A stretch of DNA of 64,000 nt from NCBI GenBank assembly GCA_020848035.1, contig JADLAX010000065.1, forward strand, positions 220,354-284,353, in the 5' to 3' direction. The translations under genes were made by a program, and so were the position numbers. Each line of letters opens with the position of its first letter. Position 1 is the stretch's first letter. The notes beneath the pieces are model-generated. The model was not told the origin of the DNA. It worked only from the letters and a program-made list of their open reading frames with translations, and ran no database searches. The DNA is from Anaerolineae bacterium. Lineage in GTDB: Bacteria > Chloroflexota > Anaerolineae > Promineifilales > Promineifilaceae. Below, piece after piece: positions 16,049 through 24,492 of this stretch.

Positions 16049-16825
16049 TCAGCGGGGGAAGCGGGCGATGAACAGGCCTTTGTTGATCGTGACGCGAATC
16101 TCACCCTGGCGGGCAATTTCCGCTGCGACATGTTGTTCAAACGCGGCCAGTTTAGCGGCGGTGAGCTGTTGGCGTACGTCGGGTTCGGAGAGGGCGTAGG
16201 CCAGCAGGGGGTAGGCTTCCGGGAAGATGAGATGGTTTTGATACGGCCGTACCGCCACCTCGCCAAAAAAAGGTTCCAGCACCGCCACCCCATTTTGCAG
16301 GCCAAAGCGATCGATGTCACCGCCGTAGTTGACCTCGGGCAAAAAGGGCTGGATAAGCTCCCTGATCTCGGCCAGGTGGCCCGGACCGCCGGTGGAGGTG
16401 TAGAACACACCGCCGGGGGCCAGCGTGCGGTGAATTTCGTGCAGAGCCTGGCTTTGGTTGGGCAGCTGATCGAGTACACCAAAAGCGAAAACGGCCGTAA
16501 ACAGCCCATTCGCAAACGGCAGACGCGCGGCGTCGAGGACGGCATAGGTAATGGCGGGGTTGCCCTTAAGCTGCTGCCGTGCCTCCTGCACCATGCCCGC
16601 CGACAAATCGGACAGGCAAAGCAGCTGGCCAGGGGGTGGCCACCCTTTGTTGTGCTGCCACAGGTTGCCCGGACCGCTGCCCAGTTCCAGGCAACGGCCG
16701 TGTTCAGGCAGCACCAGCTGGTCAGCCAGCCAATCAAACCAGCTGCGTGAATGCAGCCGGTAATAGTGCATGATGTGCGTGCGCACGTTTAGATCGTGGG
16801 CGTCGTTGTAGGCTGGTGAACTCAT
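16049..16825 (-). CDS. Class I SAM-dependent methyltransferase
   Basis: I chose the start at 16825 (MSSPAYNDAHDLNVR); the upstream frame extension carries no recognisable domain. The protein of about 258 residues has motif I LELGSGPGNLW, an acidic motif II LCLSDLSAGMV, post-I VLDAARLPFANGLF and FGVLDQLPNQSQALHEIHRT, and the usual GGVFYTSTGGPG motif after strand 5. This is the Methyltransf_11-type fold of small-molecule methyltransferases. The substrate cannot be told. It lies 90 bp from the XPB gene on the same strand and could be read with it or independently. Confidence 0.85.
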   Translation of the reverse strand: MSSPAYNDAHDLNVRTHIMHYYRLHSRSWFDWLADQLVLPEHGRCLELGSGPGNLWQHNKGWPPPGQLLCLSDLSAGMVQEARQQLKGNPAITYAVLDAARLPFANGLFTAVFAFGVLDQLPNQSQALHEIHRTLAPGGVFYTSTGGPGHLAEIRELIQPFLPEVNYGGDIDRFGLQNGVAVLEPFFGEVAVRPYQNHLIFPEAYPLLAYALSEPDVRQQLTAAKLAAFEQHVAAEIARQGEIRVTINKGLFIARFPR

Positions 16826-16901
16826 TTGGCGACAATTGCCAATTGGTAAGCGTTCAGTTCTCTGTAGAGCCTGGTTCGCGCCTGGCGCGGCCAAAGATCG
16901 A

Positions 16902-16952
16902 GGGTTTTTTCACTTTTTGGGGTCATCTTGACCCCCAAAAGTGAAAAAACCC
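16902..16952. terminator. 24-bp stem hairpin with AT-rich base
   Basis: Arms 16902-16925 and 16929-16952 pair over 24 positions with one mismatch and a 3-base loop. The distal ends are GGGTTTTTT and AAAAAACCC, so either strand yields a U-rich stem base. It sits downstream of the unknown minus-strand gene 17023-17448 and upstream of the methyltransferase. It probably terminates the former. Confidence 0.65.
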
Positions 16953-16962
16953 AAACTTCTTC

Positions 16963-16994
16963 CCCGCACGGGGCGCGCAGCGCCCTCGTGCGGG
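16963..16994. repeat. GC-rich hairpin beside the 24-bp stem
   Basis: Arms CCCGCACGGGGCGC (16963-16976) and GCGCCCTCGTGCGGG (16980-16994) pair with one bulged base and a 3-base loop. Together with the preceding hairpin it forms a tandem structure in the 197-bp gap between the two minus-strand genes. Confidence 0.65.
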
Positions 16995-17022
16995 ATACCA
17001 ACTGAACGGTTACGAAAATTGC

Positions 17023-17448
17023 TCACGGCGGGTTGGGTTTGTTGGGGGGATCGGTTTGCAGGTTGGGCGGTAGGGGCACGATATTGTCCTCAAACGGCTC
17101 ACCCTGCGGCGGGAGGGTGGCCGCGCTGCTGTCGCCCGGGGGCAGCGGCTCTTCGTCGCAGCGTTCCTCTACGATAAATTGGGGGATGCGGGTGAGCTGC
17201 TGTGTCTGGATCTCTTGGCGGGTGAGGGTGAGGTAGACGGCCGTTTTCTCCGCCTTCGTTTCATCAATGTACGCCGTGGGCACGTAGTATTCATCACCGA
17301 TCGTCATATTGACCACCATCAGGTAGGTGGCAAACAGGCGCAGCTCCGGTTGGGCCGGTTCCTGGCGATGATAGAGGGTGTGTGCCTGACCCAGGCGGTA
17401 CGCATCGGCGGTTAAAACGGGGTGGTTTTGCTTAAGGTTCTGTTTCAT
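17023..17448 (-). CDS. Hypothetical protein with Pro-rich acidic tail
   Basis: I do not recognise this protein of 141 residues. The first 90 residues look folded, with segments YRLGQAHTLYHRQEP, LRLFATYLMVVNMTIGDEY and TAVYLTLTRQEIQTQQLTRI. The last 50 residues are rich in Pro, Glu and Asn and are probably disordered. There is no signal peptide or membrane helix. It stands alone, with a strong hairpin downstream and a repeat-rich gap upstream. Codon usage and the GGCCGT content match the rest of the window. Confidence 0.55.
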   Translation of the reverse strand: MKQNLKQNHPVLTADAYRLGQAHTLYHRQEPAQPELRLFATYLMVVNMTIGDEYYVPTAYIDETKAEKTAVYLTLTRQEIQTQQLTRIPQFIVEERCDEEPLPPGDSSAATLPPQGEPFEDNIVPLPPNLQTDPPNKPNPP

Positions 17449-17916
17449 TGGGTTATGCTTCCTGCTCCTTCGAAAATTGGCCGCGGATTGCGCGGATGAA
17501 CGCGGATTTAAATTTGTCCGCAGTATGGGTCCGCCATATGCGGCAATCTGCGAAATCTGGTGCTTTTCGTTTATTGGGCATGGCGGTGCTTTTTCCAGCG
17601 TAATTCAGAACCAAATGGCCGCAATGTATCTGGTTCCTGGTGGGAGGCACACAAAGGACACATTTTGGGGCTGAATGTATCGTGGGGTGTGTATCTGGCG
17701 GCTGGACGAAGCGCTGGAACGGCCGCAAACGGCCGTTCCAGCGCAATCTGCCTGAGGGGACGGCCGTATGTGCCAAAGATGTATCCTGGCTCTGTGCCCC
17801 GGTGGATTGGGCTGAACCGGTGGAGCGTCTACACTGAAGGCAGATGGGCTGATTTTTTAGAATGAACATCAGCACAGCACAAGCGTATTAAAAACCCAAA
17901 CGTTCTGGAGGTAAAC
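17449..17916. other. Gene-free stretch upstream of csbD-like gene
   Basis: In these 468 bases I see no convincing gene; a 140-codon minus-strand frame has no protein-like composition. It contains GCGGATT-type repeats (about 17482-17510) and a perfect 15-bp hairpin at 17711-17744. It also contains the leader and ribosome site of the CsbD-family gene (GGAGGT at about 17907). Confidence 0.6.
17711..17744. repeat. Perfect 15-bp hairpin built around GGAACGGCCG
   Basis: Arms 17711-17725 and 17730-17744 are exact reverse complements around a CAAA loop. The stem contains the window-wide ACGGCCGT motif. No T tract follows, so a terminator role is not supported. Confidence 0.75.
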
Positions 17917-18117
17917 ATGAACAACGATATTTTGAAAGGTAAGTGGAACCAGTTTAAGGGTGAAGTGAAAAAAGAGTGGGGTAAACTCACCAACGATGAC
18001 GTAGACATGATCAATGGTGAATACGACAAGTTGGTTGGCCGCATTCAGGAGCGGTACGGCCGTTCCCGCGAAGAAGCCCGCGAGGAAGTGGATCGCTACT
18101 TTGAGCGCTACTCCTAA
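17917..18117 (+). CDS. CsbD family general-stress protein
   Basis: This 66-residue acidic/basic helical protein matches the CsbD family throughout: NDILKGKWNQFKGEVKKEWG, then LTNDDVDMINGEYDKLVGRI and a YGRSREEAREEVDRYF end. CsbD proteins are abundant stress-induced proteins of unknown biochemical function. The start ATG at 17917 is preceded by GGAGGT with 7-base spacing, a strong ribosome site. It is a single-gene unit, followed 36 bp after its stop by an intrinsic terminator. No alternative start is needed. Confidence 0.93.
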   Translation: MNNDILKGKWNQFKGEVKKEWGKLTNDDVDMINGEYDKLVGRIQERYGRSREEAREEVDRYFERYS

Positions 18118-18153
18118 CTTTGTAGAACATCCGAGTAAAATGTAATGGAAGCG

Positions 18154-18193
18154 ATACGGCCGTTTCATCCGTGAAACGGCCGTATTTTTTTTG
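18154..18193 (+). terminator. Intrinsic terminator of the CsbD gene
   Basis: Arms 18154-18167 and 18172-18185 are a perfect 14-bp stem with a TCCG loop, followed by a run of T. Both arms contain ACGGCCGT, so the dispersed motif has been built into a working terminator. On the other strand it could also end the convergent glycosyltransferase gene. Confidence 0.9.
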
Positions 18194-18209
18194 CCTTTAC
18201 CCGATCAGG

Positions 18210-18962
18210 TCAATCGCTCAGGGTGATTGGGCCGGGGGTTAAGGGGCGCTTCCCGTGGGCGGTACGGCCGTTGCCCAGCCACGGCCGTACCCCTTGGGCC
18301 AGCAGCAGCTTGCCGATGTCGGCCCACATCGCCACGTAGGTCCAATATTTCCGCACGCCGCGCATTTTTTCCAGGCGCATGGTGTGGCTGACGCCTTCCC
18401 AGGGCACCTGCTGCACACGCAGCCCGCGCTGCCAGGCCGTCAGGTTAAAGGCCATCTCGATGCCCCAGCGGGTATCGTGAAAGGCGGCGGCGTGGCCAAA
18501 CTGGCCAAACGCCGACCAGCGCAAACAGCGCTGCCCGCTGAGGAAGTAGAAGTAGCGGTGGGAGAGGTTGGTTTGCTGACGGCCGTTTTTAAATATCCCC
18601 AACGTCATGGCACAGTGGTGCTGCTGCACTGGCTGCACCAGCGCCCGGAGGTGCGACGGCCGTAAATCAATCAGGTCCGCATCGAGCAGCACCAGCAAAT
18701 CGCTGCTGCTGGCCTGAATTCCCGCCATGATCGCCCCGCCTTTGCCCACGTTGCGCGGCAACGAGATGAGCTGGATACGCTCGTCGGCGGCGCGACAGGC
18801 CGTAACCACAACGGCCGTATCGTCGGCCGAACCGTCGTCTACCACGATGATTTCGCTGAGCTGGGGGGTGTGGCGCAGAGGGTCCAGCACCCGCTGGATG
18901 TGGTTGGCTTCGTTAAAGGCGGGGATAACGGCCGTCATGCGGCCTTCATTCGGTTCTGGCAT
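18210..18962 (-). CDS. Glycosyltransferase family 2
   Basis: This cytoplasmic GT-A fold transferase has 250 residues. The N-terminus AVIPAFNEANHI and IIVVDDGSADDT give the nucleotide-sugar site. LLVLLDADLIDLRP contains the DxD-like metal-binding motif (DAD, about residue 94). There is no C-terminal membrane pair, unlike polyprenyl-phosphate transferases, so the acceptor is unclear. The gene converges on csbD and shares its terminator region. Upstream lies a 280-bp gap with three hairpins, then a divergent PAP2 phosphatase gene. A role in lipid-linked glycan or glycolipid synthesis is possible from context only. Confidence 0.88.
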   Translation of the reverse strand: MPEPNEGRMTAVIPAFNEANHIQRVLDPLRHTPQLSEIIVVDDGSADDTAVVVTACRAADERIQLISLPRNVGKGGAIMAGIQASSSDLLVLLDADLIDLRPSHLRALVQPVQQHHCAMTLGIFKNGRQQTNLSHRYFYFLSGQRCLRWSAFGQFGHAAAFHDTRWGIEMAFNLTAWQRGLRVQQVPWEGVSHTMRLEKMRGVRKYWTYVAMWADIGKLLLAQGVRPWLGNGRTAHGKRPLTPGPITLSD

Positions 18963-19025
18963 AGATGACTCCTAAATTTTTTGTGTGTTGGTAAGACACT
19001 GCCAGCATAACACTGCCCCAGGCAG

Positions 19026-19127
19026 GGTCTATGTGTCGGGACATAGACCAGAGGTACAAAAGAAGGTGACTCTTTTGTAGATTAAATATTAAAGCGGGTT
19101 GCTGGAGGGCGATTTACAAAATCGCCC
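19026..19127. repeat. Cluster of three 9-bp hairpins
   Basis: Perfect 9-bp stems occur at 19026-19034/19041-19049, 19055-19063/19071-19079 and 19107-19115/19119-19127. They lie in the divergent gap between the GT2 gene (-) and the PAP2 gene (+), where promoters and operators are expected. No protein is encoded here. I see no clear -35/-10 pair. Confidence 0.65.
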
Positions 19128-19289
19128 CACAAGGCTTACCTGATTGTTTTCTTAAGCTACAGTTGAGTCACGTGCATTACCCGCGTTATTGGCGATGTAT
19201 ATCCCTATCTATTGTGGCAGCCCCGGTAAGCCATTATTCTGTGTTTGTTTGCCGGAAATGACCCGAGACAACCCAGCAAGGAAAGCGTT

Positions 19290-20012
19290 GTGGACAAAAT
19301 AGATGCTGCCGACTTGAAATTTTTACGGCCGTTTTACCAATTTATGTCTTACCTGGGGCAATATGAATGGCGCATCCTGGTGGCGCTGTTGCTCATCGTT
19401 GGTGGGATTTGGCTGACGGTTGAGCTGACGGACGAAGTGCTTGAAGGAGAGACACACGCGCTGGATGAGCAGCTGCTTCTTGCCCTGCGCGAAGCGGGCG
19501 ATCCCCGCAATCCGCTAGGGCCACCCTGGTTTGAGGAAATGATGCGCGACTTTACCTCATTGGGCGGTACCGGAGTGCTGATTTTGCTGGTAACGGCCGT
19601 TACCAGCTACCTCTTTTTGCTCAAACATTATAAAAACCTGGTGATATTGTTAACGGCCGTTTTGGGTGGTTTGCTCCTCAGCTTTCTTCTCAAAGATCTT
19701 TTTGACCGCCCGCGCCCTGACCTGATTGTTGATACCAGCGCCATCACCTCGGCCAGCTTCCCCAGCGGCCATTCGCTGCTGGCGGCCGCCACTTACCTCA
19801 CGCTGGGCAGCCTGATGGCCCAAATCCAGACTCGCTTTCGCCTCAAAGCATTTATCATTTTGCTGGCTATTTTTGTGATGATGCTGGTGGGTTTTAGCCG
19901 GGTTTACCTGGGCGTGCATTGGCCCTCAGACGTATTGGCCGGGTGGACAATTGGGGTAGTGTGGGCTTTGTTGTGCTGGCTGGGCGCTCGCTGGCTGCAT
20001 CGCAGCGAATAA
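19290..20012 (+). CDS. PAP2 superfamily membrane phosphatase
   Basis: This is an integral membrane acid phosphatase of the PAP2/undecaprenyl-pyrophosphate phosphatase superfamily, acting on lipid phosphates at the membrane surface. The three catalytic motifs are intact: KDLFDRPRP, PSGHS and SRVYLGVHWPSD. About six membrane segments are visible. I prefer the GTG at 19290 with AAGGAAAG just upstream; a TTG at 19245 extends the frame by 15 residues without clear support. The next gene is convergent. Neighbouring lipid-kinase-family and flippase genes suggest a lipid-phosphate context, which is inferred. Confidence 0.87.
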   Translation: MDKIDAADLKFLRPFYQFMSYLGQYEWRILVALLLIVGGIWLTVELTDEVLEGETHALDEQLLLALREAGDPRNPLGPPWFEEMMRDFTSLGGTGVLILLVTAVTSYLFLLKHYKNLVILLTAVLGGLLLSFLLKDLFDRPRPDLIVDTSAITSASFPSGHSLLAAATYLTLGSLMAQIQTRFRLKAFIILLAIFVMMLVGFSRVYLGVHWPSDVLAGWTIGVVWALLCWLGARWLHRSE

Positions 20013-20022
20013 CCCAGGGGGA

Positions 20023-20712
20023 TTAACTCAGCCGCTGTTTGGTTTGTTCAAACAGCTTCTTGACAAAAGCGATCACCGGGTGGGTCCACTGCCCCATAAT
20101 TTCACCTTCGGCCAGCGCTTTGAGCAAATCGTCCGGCCCGTCGATTGGTTGGTCCGGCAGTTCGGCCCAGGCGGTGCCCACGTCGGCCAGGCGGTGAGCG
20201 TCGGTACCGGCGCTGGTGACCACGTGGTGCTGAGCGGCCCAGGCGGCGGCCCGGCGGTTGTAGCGCTGGAAGGAGATGCGGGCGTTAAACGCTTCCACAA
20301 TGTCAATGTCGTGGGCAATTTGGGCCAGGGCGGCGGGGTGGAGACGGCCGTTTTTCAGCGGATCAAAGCCATGCGGCAGCAGCACCAGCCCACCCTGTTC
20401 TTTGATCCGGGCCACCACCTCAGTCGCGGGCAGCCCAGCCGGAATCTTCTTATGCAAAAACAGGCCAATGATCTCTCCCTCCAGGCTTGTCACCTCTTCG
20501 CCGACGATGATGGTGAGCGGTGGGTGGGGCAGATCGGCCGTTTCCGTGGCCGCCTGGATCAGGTCGCGCAGCTTCATCGCGCCCCACACCTCGTTGTGGT
20601 CCGTAATCGCCTGCACCTGAATTTGCTGCGCGCGCAGCCGCTCGGGGAACAGCGCGATCGGCGTCAGGCAGTCACCAGACGCTTCCGTGTGGCAGTGTAA
20701 ATCAATTCGCAT
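20023..20712 (-). CDS. PHP domain metal-dependent phosphoesterase
   Basis: This polymerase-and-histidinol-phosphatase fold hydrolase has about 229 residues. The start at 20712 gives MRIDLHCHTEASGD, placing the first metal motif DLHCHTEAS at the N-terminus as usual. Other metal ligands visible are ITDHNEV, GEEVTSLEGEIIGLFL, LLPHGFDP and SAGTDAH. Members include RNA/DNA oligonucleotide phosphatases and nucleotide 3'-phosphatases, so the substrate is open. The start lies inside the end of the preceding lipid-kinase-family gene (11-base overlap), which indicates translational coupling. Confidence 0.88.
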   Translation of the reverse strand: MRIDLHCHTEASGDCLTPIALFPERLRAQQIQVQAITDHNEVWGAMKLRDLIQAATETADLPHPPLTIIVGEEVTSLEGEIIGLFLHKKIPAGLPATEVVARIKEQGGLVLLPHGFDPLKNGRLHPAALAQIAHDIDIVEAFNARISFQRYNRRAAAWAAQHHVVTSAGTDAHRLADVGTAWAELPDQPIDGPDDLLKALAEGEIMGQWTHPVIAFVKKLFEQTKQRLS

Positions 20713-21676
20713 GAGGATACGCTTTGCCATCAATGCCTTCAGGCAGCCAGATATTCAGCGCCTGGGGCAGCACCTTGATATTTATCGTCGCCGCTTCCGG
20801 CACATCGGGAACCAGGCGGAGCAAAGATGACGCTTCTTCCAGGTCGGCGCGCCGAAAATCAAACCCTTTGGGCTGCACATAGTCATCGATGTGAAACGGG
20901 AAGCCATGCCACGCTATCGCCAGCTCGGCCACCTTGTACACGCTTACACTGGGTAGTTCCATCATCTCCTCCGTGAGCAAACCGCGCAGGTAGCTGAAGT
21001 ACCCCGCGCGCCTTTCGCCATCTATGCACACCACATGCAGCAGGCCGTCTGTGGGGTCGGCCTCTGGGGCAAACTTGAGCCGTGGGCCAACGGCCTTGGC
21101 GTTCAAAATCTCTACCAGCAAAAATTCAGCGGTCACGTCTTCCTGGGGTAAATGGATCGTGGTTTTTTGGCCATATCCCTGCGTTAGCACTTCTACCAGC
21201 GTTTGCACACTGCGGGTAATGCTTTTGCCTTTTTCCGGTTCATAGCGGGCCAGCACTTCGGCAAAAAAGCCAAACCCCACGCCTTCCATGAAATAATCTT
21301 CGCCCCACGGGGCCGACACGTGGCCCAGGTCGAAGCGATGTTTTTGTGGACGACTGAGCCGTTCGATGATCTCCAGCGGCGTGCCTTCGACGCCCAGGGT
21401 GGCATTCAGGTTGTTGGCCGTGCCCATAGGCAGGATCGACAGGGCCGCATTTGCATTGCCCACAAGACGTATTGCCACCGCTTTGGCGGTGCCGTCGCCT
21501 CCGGCCGAAATTACCAGGCCATCAACGCCGTTCAGGATTTCATCAAGATCATCTTCGTCTTTGGTCGCCAGGTAGACCGGGTCGAACCCGGCCTGGTGCA
21601 GCGCCGCCAAAATCTCGTCTGGCGCGAGGGAATTGCTCTGCCCCGCGTCTGTGTTGTAGATCAATGTTGCTTTCAT
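20702..21676 (-). CDS. Diacylglycerol/sphingosine kinase family protein
   Basis: This DAGK_cat family (YegS/LCB5-like) lipid kinase has 324 residues. The nucleotide-binding GGDGTAKAV (about residue 59) and the downstream PMGTANNLNATLG motif are intact, and a C-terminal beta-sandwich with PEADPTDGLLHVVCID is typical. The gene overlaps the flippase-like gene upstream (ATGA, 21673-21676) and the PHP gene downstream, so the three form one operon. Bacterial relatives phosphorylate diacylglycerol, phosphatidylglycerol or sphingoid bases; the sequence does not discriminate. A S1P-lyase-like gene 8 kb away makes a sphingoid substrate worth testing. Confidence 0.9.
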   Translation of the reverse strand: MKATLIYNTDAGQSNSLAPDEILAALHQAGFDPVYLATKDEDDLDEILNGVDGLVISAGGDGTAKAVAIRLVGNANAALSILPMGTANNLNATLGVEGTPLEIIERLSRPQKHRFDLGHVSAPWGEDYFMEGVGFGFFAEVLARYEPEKGKSITRSVQTLVEVLTQGYGQKTTIHLPQEDVTAEFLLVEILNAKAVGPRLKFAPEADPTDGLLHVVCIDGERRAGYFSYLRGLLTEEMMELPSVSVYKVAELAIAWHGFPFHIDDYVQPKGFDFRRADLEEASSLLRLVPDVPEAATINIKVLPQALNIWLPEGIDGKAYPHAN

Positions 21677-22665
21677 GCTTTCTCCTGAGCAACCGACTGG
21701 CTGGTTGGTTCACCGCTTAATTCGTTTGGACCGTTCCACAAAATGAAATAAACGGCCGCTCCCAACATTGCCTGAAAAAATACGGTCGCCAGCCGGAAGA
21801 TGGCCACGGCCGCCGCCAGCTCGTTGACGTTGGCCTGCGCGGTGGAGGCCAAAAAACCCACCATCGACGCTTCGGTGACGCCGACACCGCCAGGGACCGG
21901 CAGCAGGCGGCCCAGCATCGTGGGCAAGATGAAGCCGAGAATGACCGTGGGCAGCCCCAAATTGAGCTCCAGCCCGCGCAGCGAGAGGTCCAGTGCCAGG
22001 ATCTTGCCCACAAACGCCAGGAGGGTGAGCAGAAACGACGTGCCCATCAAGCGCCCGTTCAGCACCCTGGGCACCGAGTCTAAAAAGGTGTGCCATTTGT
22101 CGGCGGTGTGCAGCCGGGTGGCCAGCCAAGCGGCGGCGCGGGCCAGGGCCTGGCGCGTGGTAGGGATGAGGGCAATGAGGGAAACGGCCGTAATCAACCC
22201 CAGCAAAATCAGCGCAGGCAGTTGCGCTGCCTCAAACCACAAAGCCGCCCCCAGCGAACCCAAAATGAAGACCAACTGGTCGAAAATGCTGGAAAAAGCA
22301 ATGGGGACACCGCTTTTGGCGACGGGAATGTTCACCTGCTTCATCAGCCCGGCGCGGGCGACAATGCCGCCCGGCAGCAGGGTCACCGCCTGCCCGGCGA
22401 CGTACGCCTTGAGCGTGACCCGGCCCGGTACACCAGCGGCAAACGGCTGCATGAGCACCACAAACCGCCATGCTTTCAGCAGCAGGCTGCTGGTGGAAAA
22501 GAGCAAAATGAGCGGCGCGTAGCCATAATGAAACGATTGCAGGGCGTGAAGCAGTTCTTCGCCATTGAGGTATCTGACAGCGGCATACACCACCCCTGCC
22601 AAAATGGCCAGATGGAGGCCATACTTCAAAACCTTGTCGGCTCCTATGGATTTGATTTTTGCCAT
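21673..22665 (-). CDS. Lysylphosphatidylglycerol synthase TM-region/UPF0104 membrane protein
   Basis: This integral membrane protein of 330 residues has about eight predicted helices and belongs to the LPG_synthase_TM (MprF flippase-domain-like) family. Typical segments are LLLKAWRFVVLMQPF, AGQAVTLLPGGIVARAG and FILPTMLGRLLPVPGGVGVTEA; the last is the family's PGGVGVxEA motif. The catalytic aminoacyl-transferase domain of MprF is absent, so it is probably a lipid flippase or transporter. It begins the operon that continues into the lipid kinase and PHP genes through overlapping start and stop codons. Confidence 0.88.
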   Translation of the reverse strand: MAKIKSIGADKVLKYGLHLAILAGVVYAAVRYLNGEELLHALQSFHYGYAPLILLFSTSSLLLKAWRFVVLMQPFAAGVPGRVTLKAYVAGQAVTLLPGGIVARAGLMKQVNIPVAKSGVPIAFSSIFDQLVFILGSLGAALWFEAAQLPALILLGLITAVSLIALIPTTRQALARAAAWLATRLHTADKWHTFLDSVPRVLNGRLMGTSFLLTLLAFVGKILALDLSLRGLELNLGLPTVILGFILPTMLGRLLPVPGGVGVTEASMVGFLASTAQANVNELAAAVAIFRLATVFFQAMLGAAVYFILWNGPNELSGEPTSQSVAQEKA

Positions 22666-22749
22666 GCCCTGTAGGCTAAAGTCAAGTTCGCCGCTTCACT
22701 ATATGCGCGGGTATAGAGGGCGGTTATAAAAAAGATAGGAACTGCCGGA

Positions 22750-24255
22750 TCAGGCAGGTTCGGCCGTTTGCAGACACGCCTGGCAGATGCCAAACACATC
22801 GATGATACGCGGCTGTTCGGGAATGGTCAGGTGCGGCGGTGCTCCGGCAACAAACAGCGGCGGTTGAGAGTCCAGCCGGTGCAGCGAGGCATGGGAGCCA
22901 CCGCCAGGGAAGGGGGTGACACCGGGCACCACAAATTCATGGCCGATTTTGGCGGTCATCCAGAGGTGGCCGCTGCAAGCGCAGTCCAGCGCACCTGCCA
23001 GGCGCTCAAAGGCGTTGGGGTAGTCGGGGAAGGTGATGAGGTGGTGGTGTACACGGCCGTCTACCACTGCCAGATCGCCCTCCCAGGCCCAGCTGTTGCC
23101 GTAATGGTCAGCAGCCATCGCTTCACGCTCAGCCGCACGCCAGAAATGGAGACGGCCGTTGCTGTTCCTCACCACGTACCCCTCGCCCTCATCAAACAGC
23201 CCGGCGCGGTAGATGAGTTGGTCAATGCGCTCGTCGTTGAGCAGGCTTTGGCAGATGCTGGCTACCCATTCGCGATCCGTCTTGCGGAAGTACAGCTGGG
23301 CCGCGCGCAAATTGGGGCAGGGCATAATGTCGTCGGTGTCCTGCCACGGCTGGCCCGCTTTGGCCAGCTGTGCCTCGCTGAGAACCTGGATCAGGTCAAT
23401 CTTCTCCTCGTTTGCCTCGGCCAGGGTGGCGCTTTGGGAATGGTCGCCGGTGATGACTACCATAAATTGTTCCAGGAACGACTCTAATCCGCCGTAGAGC
23501 GTGAACAGCCGCTCCAGCGCTTCATCCAGGTGGCCGAGCTGCTGGTGGGCGTAAACCGGCCCATTTCGGTGCGACGTTTCGTCGTTGTCGGGGAAGTAGG
23601 CCAGGGTGAAGTCGGGAAATTCGTCTTTGGCGGCCAGCTGCTGCAGCAGGTCGCTGGTATTCTGGTCGGTGAAGCCAAACCAGTTGGTGACGCCGGTGTA
23701 GGTGGCGGCAATTTCCAGGTCGGCCGCATTGGCCAGCACGTCGCCCAGTAGCAAAATTTGTGGCCCCATGAGCGTGGTGCTGGCGGGCAGTCCGGGCAGC
23801 CATTGCAGCAGCAGGGGCATGTTGACCTGGTGGGGCACATCGCCGCGATACAGGGGAAAGTTGAGGCAGGCTGTTTTACGGCCGTCTCGCTCTAACACCT
23901 GAAAAATGGTGGGTGCTTGCAGGTAATCATTGTTTAGGTCCAGCAAAAATTCGCGGAAGAAGTTGCCCACGCCCATTTGCAGCATCATGCCAAAGCTGCC
24001 GCTGAAGTAAACCACCTTTTCCTCTTTGAGGTTGAACCAGTGGGAGCCAACCACGCCGTGATCGGCCGGGTATTTGCCGGTGACGATGCTGGACAGGGCG
24101 GCATGGGTGATGGAGGGAAAGATGCTGAGGCATTGTTCCCGCACCACGCCCGCCTGGCGCAGCATGTTGAAGTGGGGGTAACGGCCGTTGTCCAATTCTT
24201 GCAGCAGTAGGGGACCGGTCAGGGCATCAACCACCAGAAGTAAAACTCGTTTCAT
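22750..24255 (-). CDS. Alkaline phosphatase superfamily, type I phosphodiesterase/nucleotide pyrophosphatase
   Basis: This hydrolase of about 501 residues uses a metal-activated Thr nucleophile. The start at 24255 (MKRVLLLVVDALTG) follows AAAGGAAC; upstream in-frame residues lack domain character. Metal ligands and nucleophile are visible as VVDAL, SIFPSITHAALSS, AYFPDNDETSHRNG and VITGDHSQS. No signal peptide is apparent, which suggests a cytoplasmic enzyme. Upstream is a gene-free 237 bp; downstream, 84 bp separate it from the flippase-like gene on the same strand. Phosphonate, nucleotide or phospholipid phosphodiester substrates are all possible. Confidence 0.87.
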   Translation of the reverse strand: MKRVLLLVVDALTGPLLLQELDNGRYPHFNMLRQAGVVREQCLSIFPSITHAALSSIVTGKYPADHGVVGSHWFNLKEEKVVYFSGSFGMMLQMGVGNFFREFLLDLNNDYLQAPTIFQVLERDGRKTACLNFPLYRGDVPHQVNMPLLLQWLPGLPASTTLMGPQILLLGDVLANAADLEIAATYTGVTNWFGFTDQNTSDLLQQLAAKDEFPDFTLAYFPDNDETSHRNGPVYAHQQLGHLDEALERLFTLYGGLESFLEQFMVVITGDHSQSATLAEANEEKIDLIQVLSEAQLAKAGQPWQDTDDIMPCPNLRAAQLYFRKTDREWVASICQSLLNDERIDQLIYRAGLFDEGEGYVVRNSNGRLHFWRAAEREAMAADHYGNSWAWEGDLAVVDGRVHHHLITFPDYPNAFERLAGALDCACSGHLWMTAKIGHEFVVPGVTPFPGGGSHASLHRLDSQPPLFVAGAPPHLTIPEQPRIIDVFGICQACLQTAEPA

Positions 24256-24458
24256 GCAGGTGTTCCTTTCTGTTGGGGTGTGTTTTTTGCGGCCGCTGCG
24301 CCGGTTCAGGCATATGCCAGGGCACAAGGCAGCGTCATGGTGAATGCCAGCCACTGTAGGGAATCAGGCATTCCCAAACCGTGGTGAGCTTAGCCAGACA
24401 GGGCGAGGGTGACTATGTATCTGGGTATAAGACGGAGGCACAATGTGGGGTACAACAA

Positions 24459-24486
24459 GGGTGGGGTAACGGCCGTTACCCCACCC
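24459..24486. repeat. Perfect 28-base palindrome centred on AACGGCCGTT
   Basis: Bases 24459-24486 form an exact inverted palindrome, with GGGTGGGGT flanking AACGGCCGTT and ACCCCACCC on the other side. It lies 6 bp after the stop of the quinone reductase gene. There is no T tract. It is the longest perfect palindrome I saw built on the dispersed motif. Confidence 0.9.
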
Positions 24487-24492
24487 CCACGG

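Noticed and set aside
17453..17875. Possible gene of about 140 codons on the minus strand
   Set aside because: Composition is not protein-like and the region is made of repeats and a hairpin.
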